From assembly GCA_016711875.1 (NCBI GenBank), contig JADJSD010000001.1, positions 1,488,001 through 1,552,000 on the forward strand: DNA of 64,000 nucleotides, read 5' to 3'. The DNA comes from Betaproteobacteria bacterium (GTDB lineage Bacteria > Pseudomonadota > Gammaproteobacteria > Burkholderiales > Usitatibacteraceae). This document shows, piece after piece, positions 8,596-18,521 of this stretch. Positions within the stretch are counted from its first letter, which is position 1; each line of letters opens with the position of its first letter. The translations under genes and the position numbers were made by a program. Under the pieces are notes generated by a model. The model made no database searches, was not told the origin of the DNA, and was given only the letters and a program-made list of their open reading frames with translations.

Positions 8596-10098
8596 TCAGC
8601 CTTCCAGCCCGAAGAAGCCGCGGATCTTCGCGAGGATGTCGTCGTGGCGGCCGCGGCCGTTCGCCTCGGCCGCGTCGCGCCGCCAGCTGAGCTCGCCTTC
8701 GCGCTGCACCAGCACCCGCGTCATCTCGCTCGCGATGTCCGGTCGCGAGCGCAGCACCTTCTCGAAGCCCGTCTTGTCGAGCCGGTAGCACTCGAGGTCC
8801 GTGTGGGCGGTGATCGTCGCCCGCCGCGGCTCGCCCGTCATCATGCCCATCTCGCCGAAGACGTTTCCCGGCGTGAGCGTGCTCACGTGCGTGCGGCCCG
8901 CGGGCGTGTCGACCCACACGTCGCCGTAGCCCGAGACGATGAGGTAGAGCCAGTGCGCCACGGCGCCCTGGCGGGTGACCGTGTCGCCCTTCACGAAGGG
9001 CGCGTAGACGAGGTGTTCGGCGAGTTCCAGGCGCTCGTCCTCGGAAAGGGAGCCGAAGAGGTCCACCTTCGCGAGGGCGGCCTTGCGCCGGGCGAGGTCC
9101 TTCTCGTGCTCCGCGGCGCGGTGGGCCTCGTTGTCCTTGATGAGCAGGCGTTCCTCGCGCTGCACGGCGAGCGCCATGCCGTGGCGCTTGAGGGCCGCCA
9201 GGACGTGCGCCCGGACGGCCGAATCCGTGGGATCGTCGGGATTCGGGTCGGTGAGGAAGTAGCGCAGCGCGTAGCGCCCGTAGCCGCCGCTCGTCGACAT
9301 GAGCACCGCGGTGGGCGCCGGGTCGCGCGCGACGTGTGCGATCTCGGCGTCCGCGATGGCCTTCACCAGCACGTCGCACACCACGAGGGGCGCGCCGGTC
9401 GGCTCGATGTCGAACCACACCCAGCGGCGCCACAGGGGCCTTTCGTCGGTGCGCGAGCCGATCACGGTGAAGCGGTTCTTCATGAGCCAGCCGTTGGGCA
9501 CGACGACGGTCTCGCGGTTGCGCGTCTCGATGGCGGTGTGGCGCCAGCGGATCTCGACCACGCGGCCGCTCGCGTCGTCGATCTTCACCCAGTCACCCAC
9601 GCGGATCGACTGGTCGAGCTGCAGCACGATGCCGCCCAGGATGTTTCCGAGCGTCTCCTGCATCGAGAACGCGACCACGGCGGTGATCACCGCGGAGGTG
9701 GTGACGAGGCTCGCGAGATCCACGCCGGCCATGCGCAGCCACACGAGGCCGCCACCCAGGATGAGGCCGGTGGTCGCCAGGTCCTCGATGATGCGGGCCG
9801 GGTTCACGCGCACGATCGGCAGCAGCACGCGGAACACCACGGCCCCGGCGAGCCGGATGAGCACGATGGCCACCAGCACGCTCGCCACGTCCTCGACGAT
9901 CGCCGCGGCGCGCCGGCCGCCCGCCGAGGCGATGGCGTTCTCGGCCAGGAAGGCGAGGGCGGATATCGCCAGGAAGACGAGCGCCGTGCGCGTCCACTTG
10001 CGGTCCGCGGGACGCACGGCGATGAGGAGGAGCCCGCAGGCGAGCGCCGCCGCCATCGCGGCGACGACCTCCTCGCGGAAGAGGCTCGAGAAGCTCAT
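8596..10098 (-). CDS. MscS-family mechanosensitive channel with C-terminal cyclic-nucleotide-binding domain
   Basis: 500 aa. The N-terminal half has several membrane helices. The pore-lining helix and MscS core follow: LVTTSAVITAVVAFSMQETLGNILGGIVLQLDQSIRVGDWVKI, then IRWRHTAIETRNRETVVVPNGWLMKN. A cNMP-binding domain occupies ~residues 345-465 (LVSGYGDVWV-like region, TPGNVFGEMGMMTGEPRRATITA). The arrangement resembles ligand-gated MscS-like channels of the bCNG type. It probably releases or gates solutes or ions at the inner membrane under cyclic-nucleotide control. It is followed, in transcription order, by nothing on the same strand; the PPK2 gene upstream ends 10 bp before its start and may share a transcript. 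Confidence 0.88.
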   Translation of the reverse strand: MSFSSLFREEVVAAMAAALACGLLLIAVRPADRKWTRTALVFLAISALAFLAENAIASAGGRRAAAIVEDVASVLVAIVLIRLAGAVVFRVLLPIVRVNPARIIEDLATTGLILGGGLVWLRMAGVDLASLVTTSAVITAVVAFSMQETLGNILGGIVLQLDQSIRVGDWVKIDDASGRVVEIRWRHTAIETRNRETVVVPNGWLMKNRFTVIGSRTDERPLWRRWVWFDIEPTGAPLVVCDVLVKAIADAEIAHVARDPAPTAVLMSTSGGYGRYALRYFLTDPNPDDPTDSAVRAHVLAALKRHGMALAVQREERLLIKDNEAHRAAEHEKDLARRKAALAKVDLFGSLSEDERLELAEHLVYAPFVKGDTVTRQGAVAHWLYLIVSGYGDVWVDTPAGRTHVSTLTPGNVFGEMGMMTGEPRRATITAHTDLECYRLDKTGFEKVLRSRPDIASEMTRVLVQREGELSWRRDAAEANGRGRHDDILAKIRGFFGLEG

Positions 10099-10108
10099 GG
10101 CCCGCCGC

Positions 10109-11585
10109 CTACAACCGCGCTTCGAGCTGCCCGCACAGCGTCTCGATCACCTGCACCCGGGCGGACAGCTTGTCGTTCGCGGCCACCAGGTGCCACGGGG
10201 CCGCGTCCGAGGAGGTGCGATCGATCATGTCGCAGATCGCCCGCTCGTAGGACGGCCATTTCTTGCGGTTGCGCCAGTCCTCGTCGGTGATCTTGAAGCG
10301 CTTGTGCGGCGTCTTCTCGCGCTCCTTGAAGCGGCGCAGCTGCTCCTCGGGCGTCACCGCCATCCAGAACTTGGCGACGATGGCGCCGGCGGTGGTGAGC
10401 TGCTCCTCGAAATCGTTGATCTCGTGGTAGGCGCGCATCCAGTCGCTTTCCTTGCAGAAGCCCTCCACGCGCTCGACGAGGACGCGCCCGTACCAGGAGC
10501 GGTCGAAGATGACCGCGTGGCCGTGGCGCGGGATGTGCCGCCAGAATCGCCAGAGGTAGGGCTGCGCGCGCTCCTCGTCGGTGGGCGCGGCGATGGGGAT
10601 CACGCGATAGAAGCGCGCGTCGATGGCGCGGGTGAGGCGCCGGATGGTGCTGCCCTTGCCCGCCGCGTCCATGCCCTCGAAGACCAGGATGATCGAGCGG
10701 TCCCTCATGGCCTTGCTGCGGGTGAGTCGCGCCAGGCGCGCCTGCGCCTCGCCCAGCCGGCGGTCGTACCGCTTGGGCGCGAGCTTCGCCTTGTAGTCGA
10801 GCGCCTTCAGCACGTCGCGGCCGTCGATCGCGGGCTCGGGCGGCGGCGCGGAAGGGGCCACCGCGACCGGGCCCCTCCTTCAGTCGGCGGTTGATCGCGT
10901 CGAGCAGGAGCTTGCCGGCGGTGAGCGAGCGGTACTCGTGGTCCCAGCCCTCGATCACGTGCCACGGCGCCTCGCCCGTGGAGGTCTCGCGCAGGGCGTC
11001 CTCGCAGACGTCGCGGAACTCGTCGTAGTGGGCGAAACGCTTCCAGTCCTCCTTCGTCACGCGCCAGGCGGTGCGCTTGTCGGCGGCGAGCTTCTTGAAC
11101 CGCTTCGCCTGCAGGTCCTTCGACAGGTGGAACCAGAGCTTGAGGACGAGCGCGCCCTCGGCGGCGAGCATGCGTTCGAAGTGGCGGATGTGCTCGAGGC
11201 GCTGCTTGAAGACCGCGCGCTTGTCCTTGCCCAGAACCCGCTGGACGATCGGGTCGGTGTACCACGAGCCGAAGTGGATGCCGATGCGCCCCTTGGGCGG
11301 CAGGGCGCGCCAGAAGCGCCACATCTCGGGGCGCTCGCGTTCCTCCTGGGTGAGCAGGCCGAAGGCGTGCGTGTGGACGTGGCGCGGGTCCATCCACTCG
11401 TTGAACAGGTTGACCGTCTCGCCCTTGCCGGCGCCGTCCACGCCGTTCACCAGGACGATGACGGGGAACTTGCCGTTCTCGAGCAGCGCGTACTGGGCGG
11501 CGAGGAGCGCCTGGCGCAGCTTCGGCTCCTCCCGCTTGTATTCCGACTTGCCGAGCCGATGGCCGATTTCCGCCGATTCGAACAT
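10109..11585 (-). CDS. pap: polyphosphate:AMP phosphotransferase, two PPK2 domains (frameshifted)
   Basis: Intact it would be ~491 aa, the length of PAP enzymes with tandem PPK2 domains. Domain 1 (from 11585) has the Walker-A VNGVDGAGKGE and WYTDPIVQRVLG; domain 2 has FEGMDAAGKGS, WYGRVLVERVEGF and a typical lid (RFKEREKTPHKRFKITDEDWRNR). The two halves are in different frames. One extra base near 10868 (an extra G in the minus-strand CCGG) turns EGPVAVAPS into EGPGRGGPF; the span is 3n+1, consistent with one inserted base. Class II PPK2 enzymes phosphorylate AMP to ADP with polyphosphate. An indel error is more likely than decay, because both halves are well conserved. Confidence 0.85.
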
Positions 11586-11670
11586 GTCCGCCTTTCCCCC
11601 TTTCCGGGATCAGTCCCTCAAGGTACAGTCTTTGCACCGGCGCCGTCCAACGCGGCCCCGGCCCTCACTC

Positions 11671-13494
11671 GTGTCGACAAACAGCCCGTTGAGCCCCGAA
11701 TCCCGCGACACGATCATCCGGATCGTCGCGGTGTACGTCATCACCTCGCTCGCCTGGCTCATCGTGTCGGATCTCATGCTCGCCGACGTCGCCCAGGAAG
11801 GCCGCGCCGGGATGGTCCTGGGGCTCGCCAAGGGCTTCGCGTTCGTCGCCGTCACCTCCGTCGTCCTCGCCTTCGTCCTCTCCCGCCATTTCCGCCGGCT
11901 GGCCGAGGCCGAGGCCGCGAGCGAGTCGACCGCGACGCGGCTCGCGGCCCTGGCCGACACGCTTCCCTCCGGGCTCTACATGACCGACGCCCATGGCAAC
12001 GTCGTCTTCACGAACCGCGCGCTGCTCGACGTCTTCGACGTGCAGTCGCTGCCGCCGGGCATGTCGTTCGTCGATGCTCCCGGCTGGGTCTTCAAGGACT
12101 GGTCCGGCCGGCCCATTCCCCCGGAGGAGATGCCCGCCCAGGTCGTGCTGCGCACGCGCGAACCCGTGAACGACCGGCGCTACCTCGTGGTGACTCCGGG
12201 CAAGCGCCACGCCTACGTGTCGGCGAACGCAACACCGGTGTTCGACGACGAGGGGCGGCCCACCGGGGCGATCGTCGCCGTGAACGACCTCACGCGGCTG
12301 CAGCTGCAGCGGGCGGAACTCGAGCGGCGCGGCCGCGTTCTCGCCATGGTGTCGGCCGTGGAGCGCGCCCTCACCCGCGGGCAGGCCGAGCAGGACCTCA
12401 TGAACACCGTGTGCCGCGCCGTGACCGACGAGGGCGGCTACCGTCTCGCGGCCATCGGCATCGTCGGCGACGACCCGGCCCGCACGGTGCGCATCATGGC
12501 GGCCCACGGCGTCGCGAGCGAGGTGATGCGCAGGCAGCGGATCGAGGCCCTGCCCGGCGGGCCCCACGGCGGCGGCGCCTCCGGGCGCGCCATCCGGGAG
12601 CGCCGCGCCGTGTGCGTCCCGGACATCGCCATCGATCCCGCCATGGCCCCCTGGCGAGAGCAGGCGCTCGCCCACGGCATGCATTCGATGGTGGCGGTGC
12701 CGCTCGAGGACGACCGGGGCGTGGTCTTCGGCGTGCTCTCGGTGTTCGATGGCCGGGCCGACGCCTTCCACGAGAGCGAGCTTGCGCTCATCGAATCGCT
12801 CGCGCGCGACCTCGCCTACGGCATCGTCTCGGGCCGCGCCAACGCGGCGCGGCGCGAGGCCGAGGCGCGTTACGAGAAGATGCTCGCCGGCGTGCTGCAG
12901 GCGATGGCGCGCCTGCTCGAGATCCGCGACCCGTACACGGCCGGCCATGAGATGCGCGCTGCGCAGATCACCGTCGCGATCGCGACCGAGATGGGCCTCT
13001 ACGCGAACACCGTCGAGGGCCTTCGCATCGCCGCGGAGCTGCACGACATCGGCAAGCTCGTGGTGCCGGCGGAGATCCTCTCGCGCCCCTCGCGCCTCAC
13101 CGAGACGGAGCTCGAAATCGTGAAGCAGCACGTGTCGATCGGCGAGGAGGTGCTCGGCGCCATCGATTTCCCCTGGCCCATCGCGCTCGTCGTGGGCCAG
13201 CACCACGAGCGCCTCGACGGCAGCGGCTATCCGCGCAAGCTCACGGGCGAGGCCATCCGTCTCGAGTCGCGCATCCTCGCCGTCGCCGACGTCTACGAGT
13301 CGGTCACCTCGCACCGGCCCTACCGGCCGGGCCGCGGCCACGAGGACGCGATGAAGGTCCTGCGCCGCGGGGAGGGCCGCGAGTTCGACGCCGGGGTGGT
13401 CGAGGCCCTCGATCGCATCGTGTCGCGCCACGGCGGCGACGCGGGCCTCTGGGTTCGCTACGACGCTCCCGAAGGCCCGGTCGCGGTGAACTGA
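11671..13494 (+). CDS. PAS-GAF-HD-GYP cyclic-di-GMP phosphodiesterase-type sensor, membrane-bound
   Basis: 607 aa from the GTG at 11671. Two membrane helices lie near the N-terminus (IIRIVAVYVITSLAWLIVSDLML and LAKGFAFVAVTSVVLAFVLS). A PAS domain (ADTLPSGLYMTDAHGNVVFTNRAL), a GAF domain (~residues 225-370, with MHSMVAVPLEDDRGVVFGVLSVF) and a C-terminal HD-GYP domain follow (AGHEMRAAQ, ELHDIGKLVVP, GQHHERLDGSGYP). HD-GYP domains degrade c-di-GMP; the HD and GYP motifs are intact. The 3' end overlaps a convergent cytochrome gene by 37 bp. It is divergent from the PPK2 gene, with an 85 bp gap between them. Confidence 0.9.
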   Translation: MSTNSPLSPESRDTIIRIVAVYVITSLAWLIVSDLMLADVAQEGRAGMVLGLAKGFAFVAVTSVVLAFVLSRHFRRLAEAEAASESTATRLAALADTLPSGLYMTDAHGNVVFTNRALLDVFDVQSLPPGMSFVDAPGWVFKDWSGRPIPPEEMPAQVVLRTREPVNDRRYLVVTPGKRHAYVSANATPVFDDEGRPTGAIVAVNDLTRLQLQRAELERRGRVLAMVSAVERALTRGQAEQDLMNTVCRAVTDEGGYRLAAIGIVGDDPARTVRIMAAHGVASEVMRRQRIEALPGGPHGGGASGRAIRERRAVCVPDIAIDPAMAPWREQALAHGMHSMVAVPLEDDRGVVFGVLSVFDGRADAFHESELALIESLARDLAYGIVSGRANAARREAEARYEKMLAGVLQAMARLLEIRDPYTAGHEMRAAQITVAIATEMGLYANTVEGLRIAAELHDIGKLVVPAEILSRPSRLTETELEIVKQHVSIGEEVLGAIDFPWPIALVVGQHHERLDGSGYPRKLTGEAIRLESRILAVADVYESVTSHRPYRPGRGHEDAMKVLRRGEGREFDAGVVEALDRIVSRHGGDAGLWVRYDAPEGPVAVN

Positions 13495-13826
13495 GGCGCC
13501 CCGTCCGACCGCCCGGTCTTCGGGCAGGTCGCCGGCGGGCAGGCGAAGCGGTAGTAGCGCCCGTTCAGGTAGAGCGCGACGTCGTCGATCTCCTCGGTCG
13601 ACCACTTCAGCCCCAGGTTGCCGCTCCAGCGCCGCACCCAGCCGCGCAGCGATTCGAAACCGCTCGCCTCGCGCTTGGCGCGCCCGTGCACGCTCTCGGC
13701 GTGGCAGCTGTCGCAGCGTTGCTCGTAGAGCGCACGGCCGCGCTCGGCATCGGCGCCCGGCGCGGCGAGCGGAAGCGCGCAGGCGAGGGTGAACGAAGCG
13801 ACGAGGAGCGGGCGAGCACGGATCAC
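13458..13826 (-). CDS. small monoheme c-type cytochrome, exported
   Basis: 122 aa from the GTG at 13826. A signal peptide (RPLLVASFTLACALPLAAPGADA) is followed by one CxxCH haem site (RCDSCHAES) and a class I cytochrome c fold ending in TEEIDDVALYLNGRYYRF. Two more cysteines (ACPPATCPKT) lie near the C-terminus. It would sit in the periplasm as an electron carrier. The frame is open further upstream but translates to arginine- and serine-rich shadow sequence, so this start is chosen. Its last 37 bp overlap the convergent HD-GYP gene, which is unusual. Confidence 0.72.
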   Translation of the reverse strand: MIRARPLLVASFTLACALPLAAPGADAERGRALYEQRCDSCHAESVHGRAKREASGFESLRGWVRRWSGNLGLKWSTEEIDDVALYLNGRYYRFACPPATCPKTGRSDGAPQFTATGPSGAS

Positions 13827-13893
13827 GCGGAAATCCTGCCGGGAGGAACCGATCCCAGTCTCCCACCGGGAGCCGGAGGGCGCTTGCCACAGA

Positions 13894-15427
13894 TCAAGGA
13901 GCGGGGGCGGGCTCGGGATCGGGCTTCTTTCGCCAGAAGCGGCGAAGCGCCGCCGCGCGGGCGAGGCTTCCCGCGGCACGTTCGATGCTCGACACCTCCC
14001 GCGCCGCGAACCATCCCTGCGCGAACGCGAGGAAGCGAGGGGAGGGGTCCAGCTCGCGTACGTGGGCGAAGGCCGTCGCGCAGTCGTTGGCGACGCCGAG
14101 GTCCTCCTGCGCCCGGGCCAGTCGCCGGGCATGCCGCGACGCTTCCTTCCGCCGGAAGAGACCGCCCAGAAACTCGACGGCGTAGCGATGGCGCTTCACG
14201 CGGATGCGAAGCGCGTGGCGTGCCTGGGCGTCCAGGGTCGCGAAGGTGCGCTCGCCTGCGGCCACGCGACGCGCTCCCTTGCGCAGGCAGGCGGACGCGA
14301 GTTCCTTCATGTCCGGCGTTTCCGGCGGCGGTTCGCCCGGGGCGCTCGACAACCAGCGGGCGACGCGCAGCATCGCGAGGCCGTACCGGCTGGAGGCGAG
14401 CGCCTCGCGTGCCGCCCGGCGGGCATCGCGCTGGCGTGCGCGCGCGCGCCGCAGCACGCGCTTCGCCTCGATGGCATCCCCCTGCGCGGCGAGAAGTGCA
14501 GGCAGGGTTTCGGTCACGAAGACGTCCCAGTCCCGGCAGGCGCCCAGCGCCTTCGCGGCCCAGCGCAGGTCCTCGGCGAAGGGCGCCGTGTCGGCCGGAT
14601 CGATCGCGCGCTCGAGTCTCAGCGAGGGCCGAGCGCAGGCGCCTCAGGCTCACGCGAAGCTGGTGGACGAACTCGATATCGGCGCTCGCGAGAACGCCGG
14701 CTTCATTGGCCTGGCCGTGGGCGAGCGCGGCGGCGACGGCGATTCGCGCGGCGGCCCGGGCGTCATCCCCGGCCGGGGAGAGATCCACGCGCGGGGCGCG
14801 GACGGGGCGCGGCCGGGCGGCGCCCGCCAGTTCCAGCCCGCGAGCGAGCTTGGAAGCGGGCTCGGGACGCATGGCGACGGTCGTGGCGAGCACCTCGGCC
14901 AGGTCGAAGGCCGCCAGGGCGTCGCCTTCGAGCAACTCGATCTCCACTTCCTCGATACGGGCCTCGCGCCCGGCGGCGAGGATCCGCCCCACGTCGAGCG
15001 CGACCTCGACCCGGCACCCGGGCGCGGGCTCGAGGCGCCACGTGGTCCGCACGAACTCGGTGACCAGCACCGGCGCCAGGCGCTCGTGCAGGGTCGCGGC
15101 CCCGGGCACGTCGGCGAGCGGCGTGGCGGTGAAGCGGGAAAGGTCGAGTCTCGGGCCCGACGCCGGGAATTCCCATTCCGGCCGGTCGTGCAGGCCCGCC
15201 GTCGACGTGCCTCCCGCCTTGAGCGTGGCGCGCCATGTCGAAGCGGATCGGCGCAGGCGCAAACCGAGTTGCCGTTTCGCGAGCGCGTGATCCGGCGTGT
15301 CGAAGTAGAACGCCACGAAACGCGCCCGGTGCCCGGGGATGCCGGCCAGCGGGGGGGCGAGCGGCACGCGCGCGGCTTGCCCTTCGGCGAGGACGAGCTT
15401 CAGTTCGATTTCGCGGGGGGCGACCAT
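13894..15427 (-). CDS. CYTH-CHAD domain protein (frameshifted)
   Basis: An N-terminal CYTH (triphosphate tunnel) domain begins EIELKLVL at 15427. It continues with FVAFYFDTPDHALAKRQLGLRLRR and ends in the EVEIELLEGD region; ExExK is intact. A C-terminal CHAD helical domain begins EFVHQLRVSLRRLRSAL. Near 14617-14630 the frame changes: RLERAIDPADTAPFAEDLRWAAKAL and the rest of CHAD (IRVKRHRYAVEFLGG) continue in another frame. The whole span is 3n+1, so one extra base (or two lost) explains it. CYTH-CHAD proteins are inorganic triphosphatases or polyphosphate-granule proteins; CHAD domains bind polyphosphate, which fits the PPK2-type gene 2.3 kb away. Confidence 0.82.
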
Positions 15428-15500
15428 GGGCGGGGATGCGAGGGTGCAGCTCGGATCGACCCAGCCTACGACGAATCGCCCGCGCCATCTACCTCGGGGG

Positions 15501-16340
15501 CTAGAGCGCGGTGCGCGCCCGCCAGAGTTCGGGGAAGAGAACGTGGTCGAGCATCGACTTGAGGTAGCCCACGCCCGAGGTGCCCCCGGTGCCGCGCTTC
15601 CAGCCGATGATGCGCTCGACCGTCGTCGCGTGGCGGAAGCGCCATTGGCGGAAGGCGTCCTCGATGTCGACCAGCTTCTCGGCGAGCTCGTAGAGGTCCC
15701 AGTGGGCCGCGGTGTCGCGGTAGACGGCAGCCCAGGCCTCGCACACGGAGGCGTCGAACTCGTGCGGCCGGGACCAGTCGCGCTCCAGCGCCGCCGGTGC
15801 GATCGCGAACCCGCGCCGCGCGAGCAGGCGGATGGATTCGTCGTAGAGCGACGGCTCGTTCAAAAGCCGCTCCAGGGGCCGCAGCAGGTCCTCGCGGTGC
15901 CGGTGCGGCTCGAGCATCAGCGCCTTCTTCGCGCCGAGCATGAATTCGATGGAGCGGTACTGGTAGCTCTGGAAGCCCGAGGAGCTGCCGAGCGCGGCGC
16001 GGAACGCCGAGTATTCCGCGGGCGTGAGGGTGGCGAGCACGTCCCAGGACTGGTTCAGCTGGGCGAAAATGCGACCCACGCGGGCGAGCATCTTGAAGGC
16101 CGGCGCGAGCGTTCCCGAGCGCACGTGGGCGCGGGCCGCGGCGAGTTCGTGCAGGGCGAGCTTCATCCACAGCTCCGAGGCCTGGTGCTGGATGATGAAG
16201 AGCAGCTCGTTGTGGTCGCCGGAGCGCGGGCGCTGCGCTTCGAGCACGCGGTCGAGCTGGAGGTAATCGCCGTAGCTCATCTCGCCGGCGAAATCGAGGC
16301 GGGCGCCGTCGGCGCTTCTCGCGGGATCGGGAGAGGTCAT
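15501..16340 (-). CDS. kynA: tryptophan 2,3-dioxygenase
   Basis: 279 aa, the usual bacterial length. Family signatures: SYGDYLQLD, HNELLFIIQHQASELWMKL, SSSGFQSYQYRSIEF, FRQWRFRHATTVERIIGWKRGTGGTSGVGYLK. The last block carries the haem-ligand histidine region and the GTGGTSG loop that covers the active site. It oxidises L-tryptophan to N-formylkynurenine, the first step of the kynurenine pathway, in the cytoplasm. No kynB or kynU is present in the window. ATG at 16340 is used; an upstream in-frame extension to 16454 lacks family similarity. Confidence 0.95.
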   Translation of the reverse strand: MTSPDPARSADGARLDFAGEMSYGDYLQLDRVLEAQRPRSGDHNELLFIIQHQASELWMKLALHELAAARAHVRSGTLAPAFKMLARVGRIFAQLNQSWDVLATLTPAEYSAFRAALGSSSGFQSYQYRSIEFMLGAKKALMLEPHRHREDLLRPLERLLNEPSLYDESIRLLARRGFAIAPAALERDWSRPHEFDASVCEAWAAVYRDTAAHWDLYELAEKLVDIEDAFRQWRFRHATTVERIIGWKRGTGGTSGVGYLKSMLDHVLFPELWRARTAL

Positions 16341-16513
16341 GGCATCGCTCGCGGCCGGAAAAAGGTGCCCGGAGTGTATCCCGTCGCCGGCCTCGTGTAA
16401 GGCATGGCGGGCCGATCGCGACGCATCATTGCGGCGCCCCGTGTTTGCTACCATGCCCCCTCATCCGCCTCGGGGCCTTTCGCGTATTCCCCTACCGAAG
16501 CCAAGGACTTGCC

Positions 16514-17472
<959 letters not shown>

Positions 17473-17476
<4 letters not shown>

Positions 17477-18450
17477 ACGTGAGGCTTGCGCGAGCGCCGT
17501 TCGCGGCGGGCGACCGCCCGGGCCGCGCGTGCCCGATGGAATACCGCTACCCGCCTTCGAGCCTCGACCGCGAGCCCGAGCTCGAGGCCGAAACGCTCTA
17601 TGTCGACGGCGGCCTCTACGGCAATGTCGAGGCGCTCGATCGGCTGCTGGATCTCGTGGCTGCGGATCCGGGGGCCATGCTCGCGTTCAACGGCGATTTC
17701 CACTGGTTCGACGCGGACCCCGCGGATTTCGAGCGGATCGAGGCGGCCGTCTCGAAGCACGCCCGCCTGCGCGGCAACGTCGAGACGGAGATCGCGGGCG
17801 AGGATTCGGGGGCGGGCTGCGGCTGCGCCTACCCTTCCGACGTGGGCGACGCCGATGTCGAGCGGTCCAACGAGATCCTCGACCGGCTGCGCGAGACGGC
17901 CCGTGCCTTTCCCGCGCGCCGGGAAGCCCTCGCGGGACTGCCCATGAACCTCGTCGCCCGCGTGGGCGATGCCCGCGTGGGGCTGGTGCACGGCGATGCG
18001 TCCTCCCTCGCCGGCTGGGGTTTCGCCCACGACCGGCTCGACGATCCCGCCCACCGCCGCTGGATCGACTCCGCTTTCGAGGCCTCGCGCGTGGACGTTT
18101 TCGCCTGCAGCCACACCTGCGTGCCCGCGACCCGCCTTTTCGAAGCCGGTGGGCGCGCGGTGGCGGTGGCCAACAATGGCGCGACCGGCATGCCCAACTT
18201 TCGCGGATCCCTCGCGGGCATCGTGACGCGCGTGTCGGTGTCTCCCGCTCCCCGCGGCCGTCTGTACGGCGCCTGCGTCGCCGGGGTGCATGTCGAGGCC
18301 GTCGCGGTGGATTACGATGCCGCGTCCTTCCGGCGCCGGTTCCTCGCGCAGTGGCCGGCCGGATCCCCGGCGCACGACTCGTACTTCCGCCGCATCGAAT
18401 CGGGGCCTGCCTTCGATCCGGCGCGCGCGGCGCCTTCCGCCGCACCGTAA
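17473..18450 (+). CDS. calcineurin-like metallophosphoesterase
   Basis: 325 aa, ATGA overlap with the radical SAM gene. Degenerate but recognisable metallophosphatase blocks run in order: DGGLYGNVEALDRLL (DxHGN-like), FNGDFHWFD (GDxxD-like), RLRGNVETEI (GNH/GN-E-like), VGLVHGD, FACSHTCVP (GHTH-like). The first and last blocks depart from consensus, so catalytic competence is uncertain. It is probably soluble. Such phosphatases often accompany radical SAM ArsS-type genes; a role in dephosphorylating an intermediate is an inference from position only. Confidence 0.7.
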
Positions 18451-18521
18451 GGAACGACGCCTCCGGCGCGACCCACGCGCCGGACAACACGCGGGCCCCA
18501 GCCCCGCGCCCGGGAGAATCC

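Noticed and set aside
16429..16454. Promoter TTGCGG/TGCTACCAT upstream of the radical SAM gene
   Set aside because: The extended -10 is fair but the spacer is only 14 bp; not strong enough to list as a feature.
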